This document shows positions 44,533 through 57,300 of a stretch of DNA of 64,000 bases, in pieces. The notes under the pieces are model-generated. The model saw nothing but the letters and a program-made list of their open reading frames with translations. It did no database searches and was not told the origin of the DNA. This DNA is from Pararge aegeria (lineage: Eukaryota; Arthropoda; Insecta; Lepidoptera; Nymphalidae), in NCBI RefSeq assembly GCF_905163445.1, contig NC_053200.1, positions 12,028,001 through 12,092,000 of the forward strand. The letters run 5' to 3'. Both the position numbers and the translations under genes were made by a program. Numbering within the stretch: position 1 is the stretch's first letter; the number at the start of each line of letters is the position of its first letter.

Positions 44533-46539
44533 GAAAGCTGTGATGCAAACGTGATGACAGTGTGATAACGATATTTAATATATTTAAAGAAATAAGTTAT
44601 GTTTAACATATATTATATTTTTATATTTCCTTAGCTTGTGTTATACAAATATTGACATTTTATTTCTGTCACAATTTCCGTACAAATAATACTGTAATAC
44701 TTCAAGTTAATTAACTTTATGAAATGGTAAAGAATAATACATATAACCTTGTGAGTAAAATAACAATAGAACCGCTATCTACTTCTTTTTTTTCTAGAAT
44801 TGTGTTTCTATGGGAGTAAACTATATAAGTCTTTTGAGTCGAAATTTTTTAAAACAATGTTCTTGCATTTATTTTATATTTATAGATATACTTTTTTACA
44901 GCCATATTTACTTAGGATATAGTTTTGCCACGGTTTTTAAATCATACAGTTTATGAATGGACCTTTGATTATGGATGGATCTTTAATTTTTATTTCATAA
45001 ACATTTCCAAATATGTTGCAAGTCTGCCAATATTATTCTCAAAACATACATATCAGTTAAAAATGTCGCAATAAGATTGTTCATATAATAAGGCGAGTAA
45101 GAAAAAAAAAAAAATAGTAAACACGTACGTTTCTAAACTGAATGATTACTAAGCTGTGATTTTTCTAAGGTTGAAGGGGTCAGAAGTATATAATTATAAT
45201 GTTATCGAAGTTGCTAACCAAGCAATACTATTTAAGAAGGATATAAAATTGTGTTAGTTTGGTGAACATGTTTTCAAAATATAGTTTATTTATAACAAAA
45301 GACTGTTAATATTTTTATACACAATTAATTACACTTAAAAAACGTATTTCATTTACATTCTAACAAAAGTTACCTAAATGAAAGATTAACTATTGTATTT
45401 TCACTGTTGCATAAATTTTTATTTTTTAAAGAAAAATAAATCTACTATAATATAATACCAAAATGTTACAGAAATAGTTAATCGTTTATTAATTATTATG
45501 TTATATTTAATATAATAAATTATAATGTTTCGATATTGAGAGGTACCTGTTTCAAAATAAAAATGGTAAAAAATATATTATTTGAATTTTATTATACCTT
45601 AAGAACGCAAAACCTTCGATTAATAATGCATAACAGATTTTTTTTTAAAGATAGATCTGGAAGTTCTGGCTTCCCTTGAAATAAGACATTACGTTGACAT
45701 TGGATTGAATGCATTATTCATATCGCCGAATTGGATTAGACTTAAAAGTTTTATTTCCCAAGCCCATCAAACTGTGTTTGATAGTTTGTTGGTTTGTGTT
45801 TTACGCCCTCACTAAGAAAGAAATTGATATTTGACATTTATTGGTTTTGACAGTATAGACTACTTTATATTTCGATCTTTTAAGAAATTCTAGTAAATAC
45901 GGGCAATAGCTGTATATAAATTATATCTAACGAGCAGCCCACTATATATTGTGTAGGATGCAAGTTATTTAAAAAAAAATACATTATTACGCAGCCGCTT
46001 TTACATGCTTGCTTGGGCTCACTGTTAATTTTGTGTCACCCACATCGCTAATTTTCTTTACATTGTGGGTCAGGCATTACGTTGTATGCATTACATACTA
46101 TTGTAAGCATTACTCTAATAGTACAAAGTAGATACATATAATATATATATTTGTTGAACAGAAATACGACACGAGCATCTAGAAAACGACTGCTAGAGCT
46201 TGCTACTCAACACTTAGATTTTTCTGGAATATCTGACTTAAACTAGCAGAGCGTGAATCAACGAAAGTCCATCGTCAGGGTGAAACTTTTAATATAATAT
46301 GGACTAACATTTAGAATAAATATAAATAAATAAAACATGCAAACAAACAAATTGTAATAAACACCACTAAGAATCAGTTAGGATTCCCGATTCCTGAACG
46401 AAAACTGTAGGTCTTGGTAGGCGGAATGTCAATGTCAGTGGGAAAAAAAGGGGGAATTAACCGGTGATGCTGGAAAAACAAGCATGGTTAAAACTTAAAA
46501 GTACAGTTGGTAGAAGTTTAAATTCTGTTCTCTTACACC
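44533..46539. other. Mostly AT-rich non-coding
   Basis: Possible distal ALDH 3' UTR (AATAAA at 45435, 45556). Nothing else recognised. Confidence 0.4.
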
Positions 46540-46541
46540 TA

Positions 46542-46964
46542 TGGAGGGTAGAGGTAAGGAGAGTCATCTTATATGGGAGAAAAGTTGAAAAAGTGTCCAG
46601 TGTATGCGCTAAATAACAGTTCAAAAATCCTCCACAATGGCGCTGGTGGATGCACAAGGTATGGTATGAATGTAAAATCGTAGATGAATTGAAGTATGCC
46701 GAGTTAAAAAATTTAATGTCATTATCGACTAAAGTAGTTAATTATTGAGAATTTCAACAACTTACGTTGTACAAAATATTGTGGTAAATATAACCTTACT
46801 TCCTTGTATCTCCTTGTTTATTTTTCAAGCCTACTCTAACAATATTTATATTTGGCGCTTCTTTTAAGAGTTACCCTGATGCAAATGTGGCGCCATCCTA
46901 ATTTAATACATTTTGACGACACTTTTTCATATACACAGATGACTCTCCTTACCTCTACCCTCCA
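46542..46964. mobile_element. Tc1/mariner-like MITE, 423 bp
   Basis: Terminal inverted repeats of about 27-29 bp starting TGGAGGGTAGAGGTAAGGAG and ending in their complement, flanked by TA at 46540-46541 and 46965-46966. No transposase frame inside. Confidence 0.75.
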
Positions 46965-46966
46965 TA

Positions 46967-47573
46967 CTTACACCTAATTATGAGAAGAAGTAATTGTTTA
47001 TAAAGGAAAGTAAAACGAACAACCACTTTAATTGCGAGTCATTGAAACGTACTTTCTTACAAACCACAAGTTGCTGACGAGATTGGAGATGAGTATTAAC
47101 ACATTTACATTAAACCTAGTTGCTAGAAGCCGTTATAAGCACCATTGTGACAAAATAATAATCGGTTAAAGTTTAGGCATGTAATTAAACTTTATAAAAC
47201 TATTCAAACCTATTAAGTCGGTAGGTACTATGATAAATTATAAGTTATATACAGCAGCAGCATATATATAGCAGTATAGCTACCTGCTTTAAATAAAGCG
47301 AAAGTAAAGTATTAGTATGAAAAATGTTTACCTAGTAGGCAACTAAAATAAATCTCGAAGTACAAAGTAAATAAATAACTCTTAAATATGTGCACTGTAT
47401 TTTATTTATGAGAGCCTAACCCAATGTTTCTAACACTTTGCCTTTGCTTCAGACCAATTCAGTGGTTGAGCCGGATATAGATAATAACCGTGAATATATA
47501 AAAAAAACAAATATTGTTTGTATTTTATGCCACAGATTATATACTAGTTAAAATTATTTCCAATAATGTTCCA
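46967..47573. other. Nothing recognised
   Basis: AT-rich intergenic sequence. Confidence 0.4.
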
Positions 47574-47815
47574 TTGAGCGGTGATAGCACAGTGGGAAAG
47601 GCATCGGTTTCCCTTTCGATGCACCAAGTTCGATCCCCGGCATGCACCTCAAACTGTGCGTTTTTAATTTAAGTAAAGAGTGAGAAAACCTGTATGCCTG
47701 AGACTTCCCCATTATATTCTCAAGGGCGTGTGAAATCTACCAACCAATCAAACAGGGTGGTGAACTGTGGCAAAATCCCATTTAATTCTGAGAGACTGGG
47801 AGGATGACTAGGGAG
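47574..47815 (+). repeat. SINE-B, nearly full length
   Basis: Head GAGCGGTGATAGCACAGTGG, B box AAGTTCGATCCCCGGCA, body TTTTAATTTAAGTAAAGA, CTGTATGCCTGAGA, GTGTGTGAAATC-like, AATTCTGAGAGACTGGGAGG. Confidence 0.7.
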
Positions 47816-48094
47816 GGCAAGTCAGATTTATTTAGGTCAGATTGTCCGCAGTGGTAAGTTTATTTGCACTTTGATTAGTACATACATACACAGGTTCATA
47901 CGTACATAGGTTCATACATTTTCGGCGAGATGTCCAGGGGGGACAGCTGCCTCCACGTAGTAAGTAACAATAAAACGACCGTTTACAAACTGTTGAGTCG
48001 ACCGTTATTGTTCCGATCGTCGTTTCAGTCAATGGTCTTCTTGCGAAAAGCTTCGACCAACATCTTAAGAAGCTTTCACTTTGTTTTTGGATCA

Positions 48095-48330
48095 AGGGTC
48101 GGATAAAGAAGGCAGTAGTCCTTGAAATGGCGCTTATTGTGAGGAGGTTCCTTACTCTGGAGCCCTGACCGCCGGTTGCTTGGGCATTCAAGAGCCCCGC
48201 AAGCGGAGGGTGTTTTTTTTTTTATTTATACATTTTTAAGTGTTTTTTTAACTTTTGTAAGCATCGTTAAGATTTATAAATAAAAAAAAACAATAAATGA
48301 CAGAAATAAACTATATAGTTGCATGTTTGT
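48095..48330 (+). repeat. LINE tail, twin of 40735
   Basis: AGAAGGCAGTAGTCCTTGAA to CCCCGCAAGCGGAGGG, then T-run and A/T-rich 3' UTR with AATAAATGACAGAA, as in the other copy. Confidence 0.6.
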
Positions 48331-49571
48331 AAAGTGTTACGTAGGCATACCCGCGGGATAGCGACAGTATGCATGCTAACCAACAAGCGGCAACGCCGCA
48401 TAGCATCATGTTTAAGTTACGCCGGCGCACCAGATTCCGACGACTTGCTTTAAATCGTGATGCGATACCCCTTTTACCACGCTTCCTATGGGAATTAACT
48501 ATAAGAGTTAGACATAGGAGCTCGTGCGACCAATCGGCCGAGCATAGTTAATTTTACTATTATAATATTGTAACTGTTAGTTTAATAAAATATGTACATT
48601 ATGGTTAACATCTTTACAAACTGCACACTGCTTATACCCATCGACCCTTAATATAAGTAAGGTTTGTGTTCTGCGTATCATAATACTTTCTGAAGTACTG
48701 GGTAAAATAATTTATAACCAACTTGAACCTGATCAACAATAAATACACTCATCTAGCTCATAGACGTAAACGCAGTGCTTATTCGTTGTCTCCTCTTTGG
48801 TCACAGTCGTAGTTTTTTGTTACCTGTGGCTAACCACAGATAAGGTAAGTGTACCAATCTATGAATATACATATTCTTCGTTCTTTAATTTATTCTTACT
48901 GTGTCGTGACCTTTCAATGCTCTGGATACGGATAATACCAGAAAACAATACAGTGGTAACAGTAGCGTTGATATTTTAAGTAAAATAAAATCAAAATTTA
49001 AGATTTTATACTCTTTGGCTTTGCTGTATCTGCAACACTCAAGTTGAAAAAGTCAATGATATTGTTTATGGCAATTTCTATTTGATATATTTATTTATTT
49101 ACAGTTTATGGCAAATAAAATGTATTACTGGTTCAATTTTAAAATATAAAATCCTTAAAAATATTTGATAATTTAATAGCACAATATTTTTCATATTCAG
49201 TTGTTATATTTTGTTTTCAGAAGGAAACATAATATTAAACATTTTTTTATATTGCAATACTATTCTATGAACGAAACGAAACTCGAAAGTGCTTGTGATG
49301 AGTAAAGACGATTAAAAAAGTGTCGATAGGTCAATATTCCGCAGAAATTAGCCAGAATCTTCAGGTATCTACAAAATATACTAAATAACCACCCTCGCAT
49401 GTGAGGGTACTATGTGGTGGTGCTGTTCTTCTTCCGCTAGCTCAGGTGCTTATTCACATTTGAGGGCTTGTCTGACTACTCCCTTCCCATATTCCTATAC
49501 GGCGGCCATATTTATAAGTCATGAAAGGCGTTGACGCTCATCATAATAATTTGCGTTGTATTCTTTTGCAG
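48331..49571 (+). other. Rho1 upstream region and 5' intron
   Basis: Contains the candidate non-coding donor AAG|GTAAGT at 48843 and ends with the Rho1 acceptor. ORFs at 48369 and 48797 lack family signatures. Promoter not located. Confidence 0.4.
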
Positions 49572-49576
49572 GACCG
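49572..49576 (+). other. Rho1: Rho1 5'-UTR end at splice acceptor
   Basis: GACCG between AG acceptor (49570-49571) and ATG 49577. The open frame continues upstream of the ATG only through intron sequence, so the annotated start is the Met matching the family N-terminus (MAAIRKKLVIVG). One candidate upstream donor is AAG|GTAAGT at 48843-48848, not proven. Confidence 0.6.
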
Positions 49577-50155
49577 ATGGCAGCGATACGAAAGAAATTA
49601 GTGATCGTCGGTGACGGTGCGTGTGGTAAAACGTGCTTGTTGATCGTGTTTAGTAAAGATCAGTTCCCGGAAGTGTATGTGCCGACAGTGTTCGAAAATT
49701 ACGTCGCCGATATCGAAGTAGATGGCAAACAGGTTGAGCTCGCACTGTGGGATACGGCCGGGCAAGAAGATTACGACCGCCTGCGGCCGCTTTCATACCC
49801 CGACACGGACGTGATCCTAATGTGTTTTTCGGTAGACTCTCCAGATTCCCTGGAGAATATACCCGAGAAGTGGACGCCTGAGGTAAAGCACTTCTGCCCC
49901 AATGTGCCCATAATCCTAGTAGGCAACAAGAAGGACCTGCGTAATGACCCTGCCACCATCAACGAGCTGCGTAAGATGAAGCAGGAGCCCGTCAAACCTC
50001 AGGAGGGCCGCGCAATGGCCGAGAAGATCAATGCCTTCGCGTACCTCGAGTGCTCCGCTAAAAGCAAGGAGGGTGTGCGCGAGGTATTCGAGACAGCGAC
50101 GCGCGCCGCTCTGCAGGTTAAGAAGAAGAAGAAGGCCAGGTGTTCTCTGCTGTAA
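49577..50155 (+). CDS. Rho1: Rho1 small GTPase (RhoA orthologue), 192 aa
   Basis: GTP-binding switch acting at the plasma membrane on actin, myosin and cytokinesis through ROCK and formins. The protein is near-identical to insect and human RhoA: P-loop GDGACGKT (residues 12-19), switch I YVPTVFENY with Thr37, DTAGQE with catalytic Gln63, NKKD (117-120), SAK (160-162), the Rho insert region, a KKKKK polybasic stretch and the prenylation box CSLL (Leu end, so geranylgeranyl expected). Length equals the family's. The whole CDS is one exon; a strong acceptor (TTGTATTCTTTTGCAG) ends at 49571, five bases before ATG, so a non-coding 5' exon must lie upstream. GC content is higher than its surroundings. 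The gene converges on NOL9. No lesions are seen. Confidence 0.97.
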   Translation: MAAIRKKLVIVGDGACGKTCLLIVFSKDQFPEVYVPTVFENYVADIEVDGKQVELALWDTAGQEDYDRLRPLSYPDTDVILMCFSVDSPDSLENIPEKWTPEVKHFCPNVPIILVGNKKDLRNDPATINELRKMKQEPVKPQEGRAMAEKINAFAYLECSAKSKEGVREVFETATRAALQVKKKKKARCSLL

Positions 50156-50563
50156 TTGTGCTGTTGTCGGAAGAACTCTGATTTATGAATCGTTCGCATA
50201 CTGCCTGAAACTTACGTTGATACGACTCGAACTCTGCGCAGTGCGACGTCGGCCACACAGTGCTTCCTTCCGATACTGACAGCTGACGCGATGTGGCGCC
50301 GCATAGCACGCACACCCACTCAGTATTCGTGTGGCTCTACTTTCACTATTGGTACTTGTATATTTTATAGATTATCTATAAAGATTAAGAGTAATTGCCT
50401 TAACATAATTAGTCGGGGATGCAGGCTGGCCCGCCTGGGCTGCGGGATGGTTTCGTGCTATACTATCATGTTATATATTGAGTAGCATTTCTTCCACAAA
50501 ATGAACCCTCGACTGGCATGGTCTCAGTGAGACTATTGTTTAGTTTGATATTTTGTATTTTTC

Positions 50564-50569
50564 AATAAA
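50564..50569 (+). terminator. Rho1 poly(A) signal
   Basis: AATAAA 409 bases after the Rho1 stop, followed by GT-rich sequence (GTGATGTATAAATGGTGTAGG), the usual arrangement of a cleavage site. There is no genomic A-tract here, which argues against a recent retrocopy. Confidence 0.6.
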
Positions 50570-51018
50570 ATAGTGATGTATAAATGGTGTAGGAGGTTTA
50601 TTTGACGAGGAGTGTGAGCCCCACTTGACTCAGCTAAGTGCCTGTCAACTAGACATGTCTACGAGACTTACAATCTGAACCTAATCGTTTAAGGCAGTTT
50701 TATTGTAATCTATTGTTTGTGTGAAATTTTAACTTCCATACGGTTATATCGCATGTTAATATAATTTATTAGTAATAAAGGAACCCCACATTTTAACAAT
50801 TCTTTTCTAGACTTTTTGACTTTTATAAATTTAATACAGCATTTATAAATTGAAGGTTTCTATCTAAGATGGGGGATTATTTAAGTTAAAATTCAATCAT
50901 CTATGTTATGTTTTATTAGTATCGTAAGTACAAAATTACTTGAAATATACATGAAATTAACATAAATTAGATTTCCTTTTATAATTTAAGATATTTTGGA
51001 TCTATTCCAATTACAAAT

Positions 51019-51024
51019 TTTATT
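51019..51024 (-). terminator. Candidate NOL9 poly(A) signal
   Basis: AATAAA on the minus strand, 19 bases past the stop; another is at 50912-50917. Either leaves the NOL9 and Rho1 transcripts close to or overlapping tail-to-tail. Confidence 0.35.
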
Positions 51025-51042
51025 AACTAATCAACCAAGCTT

Positions 51043-51302
51043 TCAATTAGGAACTCCTCCTGCCATCTTCAACAGTTGTAGAGGGTTGTTGAACCTCCTG
51101 CGGGGTGTGGACATTAGTTGTTTGTTTTCTGTGCTGGTGCGGTATGGGAGAACAGTGCCCAATGGCAGCTGGCTCTCATGCCACAGCAGCTCAGGTGCCC
51201 AGTCTGCATACACCAGAGTGTCCACACTTCCCAGCTCATCACTTGGAACTGGTGTTATCATGTATAACATTTCCTTATCCCAGTCAACTCCTCGAATCAA
51301 CC
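51043..51302 (-). CDS. Nol9: NOL9 last exon
   Basis: 260 nt from acceptor TTTGTTTGTTGCAG to TGA at 51043. Encodes LIRGVDWDKEMLYMITPVPS, LGSVDTLVYADWAPELL and a basic TPRRRFNNPLQLLK end. Plus-strand ORFs over the same bases (50996-51457, 51105-51395) are shadows. Confidence 0.92.
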
Positions 51303-54300
51303 CTGCAACAAACAAAACATATATTGCATTGTATTTGCACTTATCAGTTAATCAAGCACTATATTATAGCACTTTTATTGATAACACAAATATGATATTA
51401 ATGATGTACTTTGTTCGAGTTACATCATCTTTGAGTCATCTAGGTGGTTTAACTTGAAATGAGATAATGATACTTTACGTGCATAGGTTTTATTTAATTT
51501 TTTCTAGACTTTTATACTACTATCAATAAAATATTGTTATGATAAATTGTGAGAAGTGGTTGATTTTATTGTAATATATTTATTATTATTATTATTATAA
51601 ATTACAACAAATTACTACAAATTATTTTCTATTCGTTATTTTTGTTGACTAGTTTTTAGTCAAAGGTAATATTATTTTTGACTAACTACTAATTTGATGA
51701 AGACTGTCTATTCATAACAAATATAATATTAAAATTAGTTTGGACCTGCAATAACTTTGTAAAGTTCACAGATTTAGCTAGGAAACTTTTTATTCATAAA
51801 TACCTACATAAGACGATAAACCATTGTAAAGCTTTCATCATTGAAAGAGAATTAAGGGCTAGGAAAATTTATTAAAAATTAAGTTTTATTCGAGTATATT
51901 CTAAATCCGGCCCAGCTCACAAAAAGCGAAACAAACAAGTCAATGAAAAAGATTAAACAAAAATGTACATGCTTTGCTTTAAGTAAGCGAAGCGAATTTT
52001 CACGTAACCTTCCTGTATCTTGTTATATTTTAAGAGGTTTTGGATCTTTAACGATAACACCCCTTCAGATGAGAACAAAAAAATAACTGAGATAGCATTC
52101 GCTTGAGGCATCGTAGAAATTCTGCTGACTACCTACCGATTAAATAGCCGGTGCCTTGGGTATTTCAACATTAAGATATCTATACTTGGAACAAAAGAGT
52201 AAACAATGCTCGATTCTTACCGTGCCCGCGACACACCAACGGTTTATCGGTCAAAGTAAACAGCGCGGTATCGCTTGCATGTTGACACAGTGCCACCAAT
52301 TTTCCATTGAGCACCTTCATTATATTATGTTCCTTCTTCACCACCACGTTGGTTGCGATGCGCAGGTCTTTAAGACATACCCTGTAAAAAGATTTGAGTA
52401 AATAGACAGCGGGACAAAATATAACGAACTATCCTAAGTGCGGCAATCATTTTTACCACCCTCTTGTTTCGAAAAGCACATAAAGCCGTCGGTCCCGGTT
52501 ATTATCATTAACTTGTGATAATTATCGTAAGAACTTCCAAACCGCTACTAGCAGTGCGGAAGTTTTAAGTTTTAAAACACTTACGAGATGCCTGTTTCCA
52601 GCATAGACGGCCGCAAATACCTAGGTAAAGCATTTATTTTTTTATTTAGAAGATAATGAAATTAAGTGCTTAAAAACATAATCCTCTGCTCCTAGATCTG
52701 TATCGTTCGACTCACGAAACGGACCTTCAAAAAGTATTGAATTCGGGGTCGTAATAATCTGTGACATTGAAATCATGTAATATAATAAGCGCTTTGCATT
52801 TTGTGACGTCAAGTTTAGCTTCGTACATGAATTGTAAAAATTTTCAACCGTCAAACTGCACAAATGAAGATATTCAAAACATTAGTCACGCGGTTTTCGC
52901 ATAACGAAAACATCGTGAGCATATCTCTTGGATAACATACAAAGGTATGCAATAAAAAGAAATTACCCAACCAGAAATCGATCTCAAGACATTATATGAC
53001 GATACAAATATTATAAATGCGAAATTTTGTTTTTTTGGTTCGGATTTTTTTACGCAAGCAAAGCAAGATTTTACGCAAATCAGTTATTGATTCTTCATAT
53101 TGAGAAGCCTGTTCGGATTAAGAAAAATCTGGTATTTATTTGACACCGAGGCCTAAGACGCCTTGTCTTAAGGCCTCGGTAACATTATACAAAGGATATT
53201 TTTATAACTAAGAAAAAGAATTAACTTTGTTGGTTTGCCCTTCATTCATACAGCAACTCTCGCATTTATCACATGAGTAAGAAAAAATAACACAACAGGC
53301 TATTAGAACTAGTAGGTATGTGCTGTATATTATAATCGCAGTCTAAACAACTTTATTTGGCAATAAGTAAAAACGTGAGGCAAAAGTACAAAAGAAAATA
53401 TTTGCGTTTTCTTAATATCAACTTCAGACGGTAGGTACCTACTAACTTACTAAATACATCATAATTACCCAGACAATAATTGTCATTAGGTACCTAGTTC
53501 ATGTTAGTAATGGCGGTAAAGCAAAGAACAGCATAGAAACTGTATTATCCGTAAGGTTGAAATTTGCATCGTAAACCACCTGTTGCGTTCAACTGAACGA
53601 AACCTATTTATAGGGGTGAGTGCATACTAGATTCTAATGGAAAGACGTTTGTATAGTGCGCTCGGCGATCAAACTTTACGCATTTTCCAGGACAGTCCCA
53701 GTTTAATATCGTAACAAAAAGAATATGTAGAATCTATATTTTTTTACTTGTCTATATAGACTATCATTTAGAAAACCCAGCTAAGTCTGTTGTGGCAGAC
53801 GTGTTTGGAAACCTCGTAGCTTTAGTTTTAAGTTGACGAATTTGGTTATTGCCATCATCCCTACCATGTTACACATTTTTGTATTTATAATGTACGTTAC
53901 AAAATGGCCATATATACCTACGCCTACTTGAATAAAGAAATATTTTTTTGTGTAAAATATGTTTTAAAAATAGAGATAAAAACATGTCTGTTACAAAATA
54001 GAGTGTATTCTTTCCAAGAAAGAAAAAATATCGACTCCATAATATTTTGGTATATTCCTTTATTCTTTCCCTTTAAGGGAAATTAGCCAATAATAATATA
54101 CTGTGAAATGTAACTTTAGATTTTAATATTGCAACTTATATGTGATCACCTTAGAGAAGGACTTTCAGAATAATCACTTCCTGTAAAATCCTTGTTGTGA
54201 AAGCTCCGGCTTGTTATGTCAAGTATTTCTTTGATTACTGAATAATCATAGGCTGTTTGCAATATAGACTTAGTCATATTCGGTAAGTAGGTACCGTTAT

Positions 54301-57300
54301 CGTTCCGTTGTTTTTACGTAAAAGTAGGTACATGTGCCCCCGAATAAGTCCCAGACTCATTAGTTACTGATAAAATAGGTGTCGGCGGCTACGTCAACAT
54401 TCCGCGTATTATGGACAATAATGACTTTAAGTTAAATGTCTGAATTTTAACTTTTATTTGTATACGAAATAAAAACTAGTGTCTCAACTAGTGTTTCTGG
54501 ACAAATAGGACTGGGTTTCCACAAAATTATACAGGAAGTGACAAAGGTATAATCTGTGCTATTAAAGAATAAATAAATGTTATACCAACTGTGAGCTTAC
54601 AACAAGCTGCCAGTTAAAAAATATGCAACCACTACTAAATTTGGTCGAAAATAACAAATAAAAAAGTGGGTGTACCCTGATTTATCATATATCTGCGTTT
54701 CTGTCAATTATTGAAGAGTTGCGTTGTATGTCTGAAACTCTTCATCAGATCTATATGAAATTTAAATGGGTCTATTTCGGAATAAACCCCGTTTGGAACA
54801 AATAAAATGACGGAGTTGTGTCCGAACATACGTCAAAATATATTTGAACAAAGTGGGTCGGCCGATCTCGTGCACTACATCGATTGCTTTTTATTACATA
54901 TCTATTCTTTAATGGTGCGGATTATAATTTTTATTCCGAGAATTCATCCCTAAGTGATGAAATGAGCTTGTGTTCAAGTCCGAAATATCTGTAGTTAGAC
55001 TTAGTTTTATATAACATACCTCAATAAGCCGTACACGTGCCTTACAGATGTAGTAATGAGGATGGAACATTATATATGGAAAATATTTAACTTATGTTAG
55101 ATTCTAGACAACTATTGTTCACGGACCAAGTACCGAAATGAACCGAATCGTTCTAATAATCAGTATCAACCCACAAGAGGGTCGCTTCTCAGAATGAGAA
55201 TAGTTTAGGTCGTAGTCCACACTGGCCAAATGCAGATTGGTAGACTTCACATGCCTTTGAGACCATTATGAAAAACGTCTAGGCTTCCTCACGTTTTCCT
55301 TCATTGCATATACTAAACGCACTTAACGCCTATCGGGGACGATTTCAGTCCCCCCTAGACTGCTAAGCCCTAGGCTATACTCGCTTCATGTTTACGTTAC
55401 TTCAGAATCACACAGAAGAAGTAAAATCTTATAGATATGCAAGAATTATCTTAAAGTACGTACATATTATGATATTAATTTGTAACATTAAACTTATTTT
55501 TTCGTCACGCTTTCGTCTCCCCACGTCCCAGATTGAGTTTTCTAATACATGGCCGCATTAGTTATGTACTCTTCCATAATTGAAATGATACACAGCGATT
55601 GCGAAATTGAAATTGCAAAGACATCGGACGTTTTAAAAGTTTAATTGAAACCAATAATCCGTTACATCCGGTTAAATGAACGTTGACTCATTTGTGTACA
55701 CGCGCTATAATGTGTTTTACAATAGTACCTAATACCTGTTAGATAGATGGAAATACTGTATTCTTTACTAATAAATAATAATAAAGCTGAACGTGTTTTT
55801 TTTGTCTGCGTGAGCACGCTTATCTCTGGATACTAAGCTGGTTTAAATTTTTTTTATGCATTTTATATACCATTTATTGTGAAAGGTCACGCTATGAGTC
55901 AACCCTAAAGAGTTAAGCTTTCGATGCGACGCGGTGGGTCTTAGAATGAAAGTTGGGTTAGACAAATTTAGATATCAGACGGGAACCGTTAGTCAATTAG
56001 AACTTAGATTAGAGTAACTTTGAACGGTTTGTTTCTTCAAACTCGCTAATCACTGAAACTACCAGTTGAATTTTAGAAATCTGTTATGCATTTCTGAGGA
56101 CGTTTAAAGGTCATTAAGATCACGCTACGACCCGTAGGAAGTAATAGATCAGGCGTGGATCAAAGTATATTGAGTAGCCAATGAAAAAATCTTCAACAGT
56201 TTAACGCGACGAAGTCGACGAAAGAAGTTTTTTTTCATAAATTATTATTATATTAATCGTCCATCGACATTGGACGCGGCTCTATTATGCATGGACTATT
56301 ATTATTCTATAGTCTTTGTTCCATAAGCTCAAGTTCTGTGTCCAGCAGTGGGATTATAATAGAATGAGAATGATGTAGAGAGTAAATGATATTGCAGTTA
56401 TGTAACTACATTTGTTTTAGTCGTTGATCAATGATCGAACGCGTCTCGCCGTCACATCACCAGTAGGTCCCTCAGTTTAAGACAAAATCGCTAGAAATCG
56501 TGTTATTTCCAAGTATAAAAACGCTAAAACAGCCACCAACAGGCCAGTGTAAAATGGAACTTATTCATTCGTTTTAAAGCTTAAATTTGTCTACAATCCC
56601 ACAGCCATTGCTCTTGCCAGAACACGTTTGTCATATAAAAATCAGAAGTGCAGTATTTGAGACTGTAAAACGAGTAACATAAGGTCCATATCGCTACGAC
56701 AGTAAGTGCTTCGATACGCAAAAACGACTCCAGCTTTTCGCGCGTGCAAATCTGAGTCCTTTAGAACGAGATTAATAGGCTCGGTATCTTCGACTAATTC
56801 AAAAGTATAAAAACGCTTGAACTTCAGGGTAAAATGGAACTTAATGTGCTTGTTTTAAAACCCAAATTTGTCCGCAATCCTACATCAAGTGCCATGTCAA
56901 GTACATACGTATGTAAAGTAAAAATCTGTATTCCGAAACTTGCAACGTTAAAATGAGTGTTATAAGGTCCCTTTTGCTATGTACAGTAATCAGTATATTG
57001 TTTCGATACGCGAAAGAGACTGCATTTGCGAGCTTGCAAATCTCATACTAGGCACAGATGACGATGCGTCATGAATTATAAAAGATATGACGCGGTCAGT
57101 TACTGGTTTATCAAACAAAACATAGAAGACCGAAGACGCCTAAACGTGCCTACTCATAAAGCATTTTGTAAATGACTATGATCCTTAATCACGACTGATG
57201 ACTACGTCTTGTTTACGGCTAAATTGTAGGCACTTAAAATGTAAACTCTAACTGTACAGTTATTCTGATGGCTGCCTCGTTGGTCTAGTGGTTAGCGTGC

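Noticed and set aside
47832..48191. 119-aa minus ORF
   Set aside because: Overlaps a plus-strand LINE tail whose own frame (ending RRFLTLEP) is recognisable; this frame is a shadow.
50996..51457. 153-aa plus-strand ORF
   Set aside because: Antisense shadow of the last NOL9 exon; the minus frame carries the conserved motif and correct splice sites.
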